From Clostridia bacterium (GTDB taxonomy: Bacteria > Bacillota > Clostridia > Oscillospirales > CAG-272), in the NCBI GenBank assembly GCA_017398595.1, contig JAFQFR010000021.1, positions 1 through 42,841 of the forward strand: DNA of 42,841 bases, in the 5' to 3' direction. This document shows, piece after piece, positions 1 to 6,357 of this stretch. Both the position numbers and the translations under genes were made by a program. Position 1 is the stretch's first letter; each line of letters starts with the position of its first letter. The notes beneath the pieces are model-generated. The model was not told the origin of the DNA. It saw only the letters and a list, made by a program, of their open reading frames with translations, and did no database searches.

Positions 1-56
1 TCGTGCTCTTTGATGATGGTAATCTTTTCTTCGTAACTGATCTGCTGTTTCCTCAT
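1..56 (-). mobile_element. Possible 5' end of a transposase gene (IS edge), cut by the window
   Basis: Reading leftward from an ATG at 56-54, the frame is open to the window edge and begins MRKQQISYEEKITIIKEH. A charged 'YEEK..IIKEH' start resembles the N-terminal helix-turn-helix of IS3-type OrfA proteins. A ribosome site (GAGGAG, about 62-67 on the minus strand) precedes this ATG, and an alternative ATG lies at 89-87. The AT-rich segment at 90-125 could be the element's outer end, but no terminal repeat or target duplication can be shown with one end missing. Only 18 codons are visible, so this could equally be an ordinary small DNA-binding protein. Confidence 0.3.
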
Positions 57-138
57 TTTCCTCAACTCCTCGACTTCTTTATTATACATCAAGGTGTCCT
101 ATTTTTTATTGTCTACTTTATTGGTATCATAACAATGC

Positions 139-180
139 AAAAAAGCAGAAAAATGTAAACTTTTTCTGCTTTTTATTTTT
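139..180. terminator. Symmetric hairpin with T-runs, likely bidirectional terminator
   Basis: AAAAAGCAGAAAAA pairs with TTTTTCTGCTTTTT around a TGTAAAC loop, followed by TTTTATTTTT on the plus strand and by a T-run on the minus strand. It separates the putative IS edge from the pantothenate kinase promoter. Confidence 0.55.
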
Positions 181-192
181 ACAGTGCCCTGC

Positions 193-221
193 TTGCATTT
201 TTCTTCCATATATGGTATAGT
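193..221 (+). promoter_or_regulatory. Sigma-A-type promoter of panK-HAD
   Basis: TTGCAT at 193-198, a 17-base spacer and TATAGT at 216-221. The predicted start near 228 gives a leader of about 30 bases before the TTG start at 257, which itself argues against the in-frame TTG at 236. Confidence 0.6.
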
Positions 222-256
222 TGAAGTAATTACCTTTGCAGAAAGGGGACTTTTCT

Positions 257-1081
257 TTGGTCACCATAGGAATTGACATCGGCGGAAGTACCACCAAGAT
301 CGTTGGTTTCTCCTCCGACAGCACCCACACGCTGATCAAGCCGCTCTCGGTGCGGGCAACCGACCCTGTCACCAGCGTTTACGGCGCGTTCGGCAAATTC
401 ATCAATGAGAACAACTTAGAGCTTGACGACATCGAAAAGGTTTCGACCACGGGTGTCGGCTCCAAATATATCACCAAGCCGCTCTATTCGCTCCCCTGCG
501 AGAACGTACCCGAATTTCGCTGCATCGGACTCGGCGGACTCTATCTGTCGGGACTGGATGAAGCGATCGTGGTCAGCATGGGCACGGGTACTGCGCTTGT
601 TCACGCGACGCGCGACGGCAAAAACGAGTACCTCGGCGGTACGGGCGTCGGCGGTGGCACCCTGGTCGGTCTCTCCGAACGGCTGATCGGCGTCGGCAAC
701 GTGGAGCACATCTCCGCCCTTGCGGAAAAAGGCAGCCTAGACAACATCGACCTGCGTGTCAACGATATTACCCCCGGCAGCTACGGTCTGCCCTCGAACA
801 TGACCGCCGCAAACTTCGGAAAGGTCAGCGAGCTCGCGACAAAGGAAGACCTTGCACTCGGCCTTGTCAACATGATCTACGAGACGATCGGCATGATGGC
901 GGTGTTCAACTCCCGCATGCACGGTACGAAAGATGTTGTGCTGACGGGTAATCTCACGCAGCTCGCACAAGCGCCCGCAGTGTTCAAAACGCTCTCCGAC
1001 ATGTTCAACGTAAACTTTATCATTCCCGATCGCGCACAGTATTCCACCGTTATCGGTGCGGCGCTCTGCGCACTTACCTAA
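257..1081 (+). CDS. coaW: Type II pantothenate kinase (CoaW-like)
   Basis: Predicted to phosphorylate pantothenate with ATP, the first step of coenzyme A synthesis, in the cytoplasm. The protein (274 aa) opens with the ATP-binding phosphate-1 motif GIDIGGSTTKIVGF and has VVSMGTGTAL and YLGGTGVGGGTLVGLS in mid-protein, the ASKHA-fold pattern of the bacterial/eukaryotic type II PanK family (known from Staphylococcus aureus CoaW). NMTAANFGKV and a C-terminal VIGAALC loop also fit. The start is TTG at 257, eight bases after AAAGGGG; an in-frame TTG at 236 lies too close to the predicted transcription start. The HAD hydrolase follows 23 bases downstream, probably in one transcript. A different ASKHA kinase is possible, but the GTGVGGGT core is characteristic. 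Confidence 0.85.
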   Translation: MVTIGIDIGGSTTKIVGFSSDSTHTLIKPLSVRATDPVTSVYGAFGKFINENNLELDDIEKVSTTGVGSKYITKPLYSLPCENVPEFRCIGLGGLYLSGLDEAIVVSMGTGTALVHATRDGKNEYLGGTGVGGGTLVGLSERLIGVGNVEHISALAEKGSLDNIDLRVNDITPGSYGLPSNMTAANFGKVSELATKEDLALGLVNMIYETIGMMAVFNSRMHGTKDVVLTGNLTQLAQAPAVFKTLSDMFNVNFIIPDRAQYSTVIGAALCALT

Positions 1082-1104
1082 CCAATTTTGAAAGCCTTGA
1101 AACT

Positions 1105-1821
1105 ATGAAGCCAAAAATGATTCTTTTCGACTACGGTCAGACGCTGATCGTAGAACCGCAATTTGACTGGACAGCGGCAAATCTCGCCATCCTCTCGCAT
1201 GCAAAAAGCCTGCCGCAGGATATGACAAAAGAGGAATTCTGCCGGCGCCTGGACGAGCTGTTCTTTCATGTAGTGGGACAGCAGCATGAAAACTACCGCG
1301 AGCTGGAGCATGTGAAGATCCTGCGCCTGTTCTGCGACATCTACGGTCTTTCGCTCGACATCTCCTTTGAGGAAGCCGACCTGCTCTACTGGGACAGCGC
1401 AACGCACGGCTCGTTTGCCTCGCCCGGCGCGCCGGAACTGCTCAACTTCCTTTCGGAAAGCGGCATCTGCTCCGGCATCGTCAGCAACATGTGCTACTCC
1501 AATGCGGCGCTTTGCGCGCGGCTCGACCGCTATTTGCCAAATCACCGTTTTGACTTTGTCATCACGAGCTCGGATTACATTCTGCGTAAACCCGAGCCGC
1601 TGCTCTTTGCGGTGGCATGTCGCCGCGCGGGACTCGATCCCGCCGACATCTGGTTTGTCGGCGACAATCCCGAGGCGGACATCCTCGGCGCGTATAACGC
1701 GGGCATGCACCCCGTGCTGTACACCGGCGCACACATGCGCGCTTATGATGACCTGCCCGACGTCCCGTTTGACACGGTGGAAACTTTCGAGGAACTCAAG
1801 GCTTTGATCGAAAATGCTTAG
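1105..1821 (+). CDS. HAD-superfamily hydrolase, motif I without the second Asp
   Basis: A 238-residue cytoplasmic HAD-IA-like protein with an all-helical cap (about 25-95). Motif I is ILFDYGQTL near residue 6-14, motif II is GIVSNM around 125, motif III contains the Lys of LRKPEP around 155, and motif IV is FVGDNPEADILGAYNAG around 185. Standard phosphatases have DxD in motif I; here the +2 position is Gly (DYGQT), so the usual general-acid Asp is missing. This resembles the substituted motifs of phosphonatases and haloacid dehalogenases and makes a plain phosphatase activity uncertain. It follows pantothenate kinase by 23 bases with no obvious own promoter, so it is probably co-transcribed. 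No strong Shine-Dalgarno sequence is seen before the ATG. Substrate unknown. Confidence 0.8.
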   Translation: MKPKMILFDYGQTLIVEPQFDWTAANLAILSHAKSLPQDMTKEEFCRRLDELFFHVVGQQHENYRELEHVKILRLFCDIYGLSLDISFEEADLLYWDSATHGSFASPGAPELLNFLSESGICSGIVSNMCYSNAALCARLDRYLPNHRFDFVITSSDYILRKPEPLLFAVACRRAGLDPADIWFVGDNPEADILGAYNAGMHPVLYTGAHMRAYDDLPDVPFDTVETFEELKALIENA

Positions 1822-1828
1822 ACAGTAC

Positions 1829-1867
1829 AAAAGGAACCAAGTTTTTAGACTTGGTTCCTTTTGTTTT
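1829..1867. terminator. Bidirectional rho-independent terminator
   Basis: AAAAGGAACCAAGT (1829-1842) pairs with ACTTGGTTCCTTTT (1849-1862) around TTTTAG, and TTTTGTTTT follows. It lies between the convergent HAD gene and sigma-factor gene and can serve both. Confidence 0.85.
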
Positions 1868-1871
1868 GCTT

Positions 1872-3494
1872 TTATTTTTCCACGCTCATCCAGCAGCCCT
1901 CGGCGCCGATGCCGTCCTTAGGCGGAATGAGGATCCCTTTTTCGATCAACGCCTCAACGAGCGCATCCGTCACCGGCATGCCCGCGAGAGTGTTTGCGCG
2001 TCTCCATTCACCCAGCAAATGCTCCGGTACCACATGGCGGATCAGTGCCGCGATCTTTGCCGCTACACCCTCCGCATCCACCGCGAAATTCTCGCGCAAC
2101 TTCTCGCTGATGTCATACAAACTGTCAGCGTCCTTGCCGTCGCACACAAGAATCTTGGTGTACAGCATTTCGCCGTCGCGGTACAGATAGCCGCAGTCCA
2201 CGGCTTTCGCCGCATGCTCTTTCTCCTTCTCGGGAAGTGTGTGGATGTCGAGTCCGTGGATCGCACGGATCGCAAGCTGTATCTGCGCATCGCGCGACAC
2301 ATTCAACCCACAGGAAAAATGCTTTTTGATCCGCGTAATGTAGATATTATCCAAATGGATCTTGGAATAGCCGCACACGTTTTCGGCATCCACGCCATCC
2401 CAACCGCCGCCGTAATACTTTCCGTTATCGACATAGCCAAATACGCTGAACGGGCGCTTGGTTTCTTCCACCTGCGCAAAGTATTTCTCCGACAGGATCT
2501 TTTCTACATTCTCCGACAAAGCACTTGCCATCATAACCACCTGCTGCCAAAGGATCAGGTTCAGGTCGATCTTTTTGTTCAGGTACGGGAACGCAAGATA
2601 CTCCGCCTTGTGCTGTTCGATAAACTGTGCGATCGTATCGCAGATCATCGGCAATTGTTCGGTATAGATCGCATTGGCTTGCTCCATGACATCCTTTTCC
2701 AGCAAAACAATATTGATCGTATATCTGCCGTCCTCCAGCCGACGTAAAAAGCCGTATTTCCCGTTTTCCCCTTTTGTGAGGATCTCGAGTTCTTCTTCCA
2801 CATATACCGTCGGCACATTCAGCTCCGCCGCGATCTCTGCCGCACGCATCGGCTTCTTGCGGCAAAGCCAGATAATATGCTTGGAAAACTGTCTTTTGCA
2901 CACATTGCGGGGATCGCCCCAGGCAGGGCTGCCTGTTCCCCAGATCACGTATTCGATTTTGTCCAGCGCCACGGGCTTCGTATAGGTTTCTGCCATTTCT
3001 TCTACCTCGCTTTTCACTTTCTGCCTTGCTGAAAACAACCGTTGCCGCACCGCGCCCTCGCTCGTGTTCTGCCGCTTTGCGATCTCCGCGATCGGCAAGC
3101 CGTCTATGTAGAACAAGATCATGACCTCGCGGTATGCCTTCGTCAAAAAGGCAATGCGGCGATATATCGCCGAAAAGCGCGCCTCGTCATCTTCGTCGCA
3201 TCCCGCATCCGCGATAAACGGAAGAACTTCATCCGCATCACCCGCATAAAGCATTGCGGCATGTCTGCTTCTTTCGTTTGAAAAGTCGGCATACACGTTC
3301 CGCGCCACGCGCCAGATAAACGGGTATACGTTTTCGATGTCACCGTCCGTATGCGCCGCCCGAATCAGGGCAAAGAGAATGTCCGAACAGAGATCCTGCG
3401 CCTCATAGCTGTCGCTGGTCCGCGCATAACAAAACGCAAACAGCTTTTCCAGCAGTGCGTCGTCTATTATTTTCAGCAATTCCTGTTTCTTCAT
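1872..3494 (-). CDS. ECF-like sigma-70 family factor with long C-terminal extension
   Basis: 540 residues. Residues 1-165 form a recognisable ECF sigma factor: region 2 around 20-75 (YEAQDLCSDILFALIRAA, YPFIWRVARNVYADF) and region 4 around 115-165 (AYREVMILFYIDGLPIAEIA then SEGAVRQRLFSARQKVK, a helix-turn-helix). Typical ECF factors end near 160-200 residues; here about 370 further residues follow. The segment around 205-260 looks winged-helix-like (MRAAEIAAELNVPTVYVEEELEIL, then a YGFLRRLEDGRYTINI wing). The remainder has no family I recognise and might sense a ligand or act as a built-in inhibitory domain. No transmembrane segment or neighbouring anti-sigma gene is visible. The ATG directly abuts a repeated leader element (3495-3626), and a possible upstream reading frame in that leader overlaps the start as ATGA. 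Confidence 0.8.
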   Translation of the reverse strand: MKKQELLKIIDDALLEKLFAFCYARTSDSYEAQDLCSDILFALIRAAHTDGDIENVYPFIWRVARNVYADFSNERSRHAAMLYAGDADEVLPFIADAGCDEDDEARFSAIYRRIAFLTKAYREVMILFYIDGLPIAEIAKRQNTSEGAVRQRLFSARQKVKSEVEEMAETYTKPVALDKIEYVIWGTGSPAWGDPRNVCKRQFSKHIIWLCRKKPMRAAEIAAELNVPTVYVEEELEILTKGENGKYGFLRRLEDGRYTINIVLLEKDVMEQANAIYTEQLPMICDTIAQFIEQHKAEYLAFPYLNKKIDLNLILWQQVVMMASALSENVEKILSEKYFAQVEETKRPFSVFGYVDNGKYYGGGWDGVDAENVCGYSKIHLDNIYITRIKKHFSCGLNVSRDAQIQLAIRAIHGLDIHTLPEKEKEHAAKAVDCGYLYRDGEMLYTKILVCDGKDADSLYDISEKLRENFAVDAEGVAAKIAALIRHVVPEHLLGEWRRANTLAGMPVTDALVEALIEKGILIPPKDGIGAEGCWMSVEK

Positions 3495-3626
3495 AATTTA
3501 TGCCTATTTCTTTCTGTGCAGCGCGAATTTTTGCCGGTTTCGGTCATGCCGAAATTCGCGCCCGCCTTATGGCGCGAAAGGCACAAAACTCGCTGTTTGA
3601 AAGATTTATCTTTCAAACTTTGCTCC
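3495..3626 (-). repeat. Structured 5' leader repeat, copy 1
   Basis: Read on the minus strand, this block from GGAGCAAAG to the sigma-factor ATG matches 6222-6357 (plus strand) almost base for base and, like it, ends exactly at a start codon. It contains a hairpin with 10-bp arms (TTTGAAAGAT, loop AA, ATCTTTCAAA), a GCGCC..GGCGC hairpin, and a long imperfect hairpin in which GCGCGAATTT pairs with AAATTCGCGC around an inner TTTCGG/CCGAAA stem. The two genes it precedes are unrelated. It could be a mobile or dispersed 5' untranslated cassette, or a cis-regulatory RNA. Confidence 0.75.
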
Positions 3627-3702
3627 AAAGCGATTGATCAATGCTTTCATCCCTATAGTCGGCGCATCGGTGCATATGTTAGGTGCGACAGTGAAAATTT
3701 TT

Positions 3703-3738
3703 CACGAAAAACGGCGGCAAGGGTTTCCCTGCCGCCGC
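3703..3738 (-). terminator. Rho-independent terminator of the small gene at 3757-4041
   Basis: On the minus strand GCGGCGGCAGGG, loop AAA, CCCTTGCCGCCG with one bulged base, followed by TTTTTCG. It lies 19 bases beyond the stop codon. Next to it is a GTGAAAA/TTTTCAC palindrome at 3691-3705. The rest of the gap between this terminator and the leader repeat (3627-3690) shows no further gene. Confidence 0.75.
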
Positions 3739-3756
3739 TTCTAAGAGTATGCAGTT

Positions 3757-4041
3757 TTACGCAAGCGCTCTTTCGAGCCAGATCACGCCGAGATCCAGCG
3801 CGTCATACAGACCGTTCTTTTCGCCCTGCTTGACGATCCTGTCTGCAAAGGGTTTAGACTTATCGGTCGAAAGCACCTGAATGAGGATCTTGTCGGGAAT
3901 TTCGGTGTTGCCGAACTTTTTGTAGCTCATGATCATCATATAGAGAATATAGGGATCGGTCATATTGCCATAGCAGATCGTGTCGTGCTCGCGGACGAAC
4001 GCTCTGCCCTTGTATTCAATGTAGCTTACTTCGTTTGCCAT
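3757..4041 (-). CDS. Small conserved-looking protein of unknown function
   Basis: 94 residues starting MANEVSYIEYKGRAFVREHD. The ATG at 4041 is chosen because GGAGGT stands seven bases upstream; an in-frame ATG 15 bases earlier would put the ribosome site inside the gene. The protein is soluble, mixed alpha/beta, with no signal peptide, membrane span or metal motif. The phrase DTICYGNMTDPYILYMMIMSYKK is its most distinctive part. It has its own consensus promoter and terminator, so it is monocistronic and likely real. I do not recognise the family and offer no function. Confidence 0.7.
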   Translation of the reverse strand: MANEVSYIEYKGRAFVREHDTICYGNMTDPYILYMMIMSYKKFGNTEIPDKILIQVLSTDKSKPFADRIVKQGEKNGLYDALDLGVIWLERALA

Positions 4042-4071
4042 TCTACGCACCTCCATACTTATACAGTATAT

Positions 4072-4100
4072 ATTTTACTATACTTTTCCCAAGTTGTCAA
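4072..4100 (-). promoter_or_regulatory. Consensus promoter overlapping the end of cca
   Basis: On the minus strand TTGACA (4095-4100), a 17-base spacer and TAAAAT (4072-4077). The -35 box contains the TGA stop codon of the upstream cca gene. A TATAC-A-GTATA palindrome at 4060-4070 lies just downstream of the -10 box and could be an operator. Confidence 0.7.
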
Positions 4101-5254
4101 CTTTTTAATAAATAATCCATCAAATCTTCACGCAAATTGGCAACTTTTTCGTCAAATACCGCAAAAAGCAGACTTTGCAGCGCCTCGCCTACGGCTTTTC
4201 CCCGCAAATTAGTCGCCGCGATGACATCTCCGCCGCCGATCGCAAGATCGGCAAACGTAAAGCAGCTTTCGTTTTCGATCAACGCCGAAAGCGCTTCGTA
4301 AAGCGCCGGATCTTGCTCGATTTGCGCGCGGTCGAGCGCCGCCTGCTTGCCGCTTGTGAAGATCACGCGGCGAAGCGCGGGCAGTTCCGAAGTGTTCGGC
4401 AGCTCGCAGGCAAGAATTGCCTTGACGCTGTCGGCAAAATGCGCCGAAGTCTTCAGCGAAGCGATATGCATATCCGCGTGCGGGTCGCCGTCGAGCAGTG
4501 CCGCAAGGCGAATATCCGCGCGCGGCGGCAGTGAGTCGATATAACGCAGTGCAGCCGTGTTGATCTGCGGCTTTTCAAAAATATGCTCGAACACGCCGCC
4601 GTCTGCCATGATCGAAAGGATCTCCCCAGCCGAAGCGCCGCACAGCAGCTTTTCCAGCTCTGCAAACACGCGTTCCCGCGAAACAAGTGTCAACCTTGGT
4701 GCAAGCGTGATCGCGGCGTCCAACGTGTTTTTTTCGATCGTGAAGCCGAGTTTCGCCGCGAAGCGGAACGCGCGCAGGATGCGCAACGCATCCTCGGTAA
4801 AGCGCAAGGTAGGGTCGCCGACCGCGCGAATGATCTTTGCGTCCAGATCCGCTCTGCCGCCGTACAGATCCACGATATTCCCCGCCGCATCCATGGCCAT
4901 CGCATTGACGGTGAAATCCCTGCGGCAAAGATCGTCGCCAAGATCACGCGAGAAAGAAACGCTGTCGGGATGGCGACCGTCGGCATAGGTCGTCTCAGTG
5001 CGGTATGTGGTGATCTCCGCAGCCATACCGTCGTGCAGCACCGTCACCGTGCCGTGCTGCAGCCCTGTCGGGATCACGCGGTCGGCAGCGAACACCGCCA
5101 TCGTCTCCTCGGGCAAAGCGCTCGTCGTAATATCAAAATCGCTCGGCTCCTTGCCGAGCAAAAAGTCGCGTACACATCCGCCGACAAGGTATCCCTCGTA
5201 GCCTGCCGCAGCCAATTTTTGCAGAATGTACGCAATCGGAGCCGGAATATGCAT
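4097..5254 (-). CDS. cca: CCA-adding tRNA nucleotidyltransferase
   Basis: 385 residues. Adds or repairs the 3' CCA end of tRNAs. The nucleotidyltransferase head shows the class II signature YLVGGCVRDFLLG followed by SDFDITTSA, supplying the two metal-binding Asp residues (about 20-45). The RRDFTVNAMA segment near 115, the TLRFTEDALRILRAFRF neck motif near 155-170 and a helical body complete the family pattern. The ATG at 5254 follows AAGGAGGT by six bases; an upstream ATG in the same frame (5302) would place that site inside the gene. No HD domain is evident in the shorter-than-average C terminus. It lies beside a tRNA cluster, but most tRNA genes here already encode CCA, so repair is the likelier role. 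Confidence 0.93.
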   Translation of the reverse strand: MHIPAPIAYILQKLAAAGYEGYLVGGCVRDFLLGKEPSDFDITTSALPEETMAVFAADRVIPTGLQHGTVTVLHDGMAAEITTYRTETTYADGRHPDSVSFSRDLGDDLCRRDFTVNAMAMDAAGNIVDLYGGRADLDAKIIRAVGDPTLRFTEDALRILRAFRFAAKLGFTIEKNTLDAAITLAPRLTLVSRERVFAELEKLLCGASAGEILSIMADGGVFEHIFEKPQINTAALRYIDSLPPRADIRLAALLDGDPHADMHIASLKTSAHFADSVKAILACELPNTSELPALRRVIFTSGKQAALDRAQIEQDPALYEALSALIENESCFTFADLAIGGGDVIAATNLRGKAVGEALQSLLFAVFDEKVANLREDLMDYLLKS

Positions 5255-5377
5255 AAGCGACCTCCTTTTGGAATGTAATACGCATACTTTTTCACTATTC
5301 ACTATTACTTTTTACTTTCCAAAAATCCGAGTACGCACAGTCATTGCGTGAATAGTGAAGAAGGAAAGTGAATAAGT
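5255..5377. other. Non-coding gap with inverted repeats, weak cca promoter candidate
   Basis: No gene is supported. TTCACTATTCAC (5291-5302) and GTGAATAGTGAA (5348-5359) are perfect inverted 12-mers 45 bases apart, with related CTTTCC and GGAAAG nearby. A weak minus-strand promoter candidate is TTGGAA, 17 bases, AATAGT. Confidence 0.5.
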
Positions 5378-5409
5378 AAAAATCCTCGTACTAACGTACG
5401 AGGATTTTT
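5378..5409 (-). terminator. Strong terminator abutting the duplicated tRNA-Glu 3' end
   Basis: AAAAATCCTCGTAC pairs perfectly with GTACGAGGATTTTT around TAAC (14 bp). It directly touches the CCA complement of the tRNA-Glu remnant at 5409-5479, just as a second terminator touches the intact tRNA-Glu. Confidence 0.85.
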
Positions 5410-5479
5410 GGTGACCCGTGGGAGAATCAGAATTCAAAGCGTGCGGTAAATCCCTGCCGTTTTTCACTCACCAACGCGC
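5409..5479 (-). pseudogene. tRNA-Glu remnant or duplicated 3' end
   Basis: The 20 bases at 5409-5428 (TGGTGACCCG then TGGGAGAATC) are identical to 5574-5593, the 3' end of tRNA-Glu including CCA. Reading on in the minus direction, the block is 71 bases long and a GCGCGTTGGT start vaguely recalls GGCCCGTTGGT of the intact tRNA. The middle has diverged and no cloverleaf forms. Two explanations remain: a decayed tandem tRNA-Glu, or a short inserted element that regenerated the tRNA 3' end. Confidence 0.55.
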
Positions 5480-5536
5480 ACGCTTCTTTCGAATCCTGCG
5501 GATTCGAGGAGTTCGATTCTATATGCAGTTCAAAAT

Positions 5537-5572
5537 AAAGATAAACCCTACCGAATGGTAGGGTTTATCTTT
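5537..5572 (-). terminator. Terminator immediately after tRNA-Glu
   Basis: AAAGATAAACCCTACC pairs perfectly with GGTAGGGTTTATCTTT (16 bp, GAAT/ATTC loop), with TTTATTTTG following on the minus strand, one base beyond the tRNA CCA. Confidence 0.85.
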
Positions 5573-5573
5573 A

Positions 5574-5648
5574 TGGTGACCCGTGGGAGAATCGAACTCC
5601 CGTTACCGCCGTGAAAGGGCGGTGTCTTAGCCGCTTGACCAACGGGCC
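5574..5648 (-). tRNA. tRNA-Glu (anticodon TTC)
   Basis: On the minus strand GGCCCGT pairs with ACGGGTC for the acceptor stem, the anticodon stem-loop is CCGCC-CTTTCAC-GGCGG with anticodon TTC, the T-loop reads GTTCGATTC, and discriminator A with CCA is encoded. It is three bases downstream of tRNA-Met and shares its promoter. Confidence 0.95.
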
Positions 5649-5651
5649 AAA

Positions 5652-5728
5652 TGGTAGCGGAAGTTGGACTTGAACCCACGACCTATCGGGTATGAACCGA
5701 TTGCTCTAGCCAGCTGAGCTATTCCGCC
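5652..5728 (-). tRNA. tRNA-Met (anticodon CAT)
   Basis: On the minus strand GGCGGAA pairs with TTCCGCT (G-U at the first pair), the anticodon arm is ATCGG-TTCATAC-CCGAT, the T-loop reads GTTCAAGTC, and CCA is encoded. The first pair is G-U rather than the unpaired end of initiator tRNA, so this is probably the elongator tRNA, or possibly a tRNA-Ile2 whose C34 is lysidinylated. Confidence 0.93.
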
Positions 5729-5760
5729 ACATGCAGTGCCTTTTGGCACCAGCGAGGATT

Positions 5761-5789
5761 AGTATAACACATTCGCCCCGACTTGTCAA
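5761..5789 (-). promoter_or_regulatory. Promoter of the tRNA-Met/tRNA-Glu unit
   Basis: On the minus strand TTGACA (5784-5789), 17 bases, TATACT (5761-5766), about 30 bases before tRNA-Met. Confidence 0.85.
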
Positions 5790-5871
5790 CACATTTTTGA
5801 AAAAAGTTGTAAAATATATTTTTCTGATCTGCCACGCAGCGCCGACAAAGAGCCTCGGACGCCATTGATTC

Positions 5872-6105
5872 TTAAAAATCGTGCCTGCCGCCGCAGTCAA
5901 TACCATTTGCTTCCAAAGTGCGAACAATTTCTTCAACTACCTCGAAGTCCGAATAGTTTTCATCGCAAATTATGCCCTTTACTTTCGCTAAAATAGAAAT
6001 TGCAACGGTATCAGTAATTTTATCAACATCTATATCAAAATTTTGCATGTGGCTATCTATATAGTCTGCAATATATCCCTTCAGCAATTCCAACTTCACA
6101 TCCAT
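5872..6105 (-). CDS. Small acidic protein of unknown function
   Basis: 77 residues starting MDVKLELLKGYIADYIDSHM. GAGGTAA stands six bases before the ATG and a near-consensus promoter lies 35 bases upstream, so expression is well supported although it is short. The protein is predicted helical, acidic and soluble, with two Cys (IICDENY and IDCGGRHDF) but no paired metal motif. A perfect 13-bp inverted repeat overlaps its promoter, which suggests repression, perhaps by its own product or a neighbour. The small ribbon-helix-helix-like gene at 6358 is transcribed divergently about 250 bases away. I do not recognise the family. Confidence 0.65.
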   Translation of the reverse strand: MDVKLELLKGYIADYIDSHMQNFDIDVDKITDTVAISILAKVKGIICDENYSDFEVVEEIVRTLEANGIDCGGRHDF

Positions 6106-6139
6106 ATTATTACCTCACTTCTATACTTCCTACATGTGT

Positions 6140-6177
6140 ATTATAGCAAATATGCATTGCAAACGCAATGCATATTT
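6140..6177 (-). promoter_or_regulatory. Promoter overlapped by a 13-bp perfect palindrome
   Basis: On the minus strand TTGCGT (6163-6168), 17 bases, TATAAT (6140-6145). AAATATGCATTGC (6148-6160) and GCAATGCATATTT (6165-6177) are perfect inverted arms around AAAC, covering the -35 box and most of the spacer. This is operator-like geometry for a dimeric repressor. Confidence 0.7.
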
Positions 6178-6221
6178 GAAAGAAATTTTGTAATACAATA
6201 TATGCGAGACGATTGTATTGC

Positions 6222-6357
6222 GGAGGTAAAAAGTTTGAAAGATAAAATCTTTCAAACTGCGACTTTTGTGCCTTTTGCGCCATAAGGCGGGCGCAAATTT
6301 CGGCAACAGCCGAAACCGGCAAAAATTCGCGCTTCTCAGAAAGGAATGATCATAAAT
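6222..6357 (+). repeat. Structured 5' leader repeat, copy 2
   Basis: Homologous to 3495-3626 read on the minus strand. It starts at GGAGGT, has the TTTGAAAGAT/ATCTTTCAAA hairpin (loop AAA instead of AA), the GCGCCATAAGGCG segment, an inner TTTCGGC/GCCGAAA stem, and ends in CATAAAT directly before the ATG at 6358. A 16-codon frame (TTG at 6235 to TAA) is not kept in frame in copy 1, so conservation is at the nucleic-acid level. Confidence 0.75.

Noticed and set aside
5706..5936. 76-residue minus-strand frame
   Set aside because: It overlaps the tRNA promoter, the start of tRNA-Met and the end of a better supported gene, and lacks a ribosome site.
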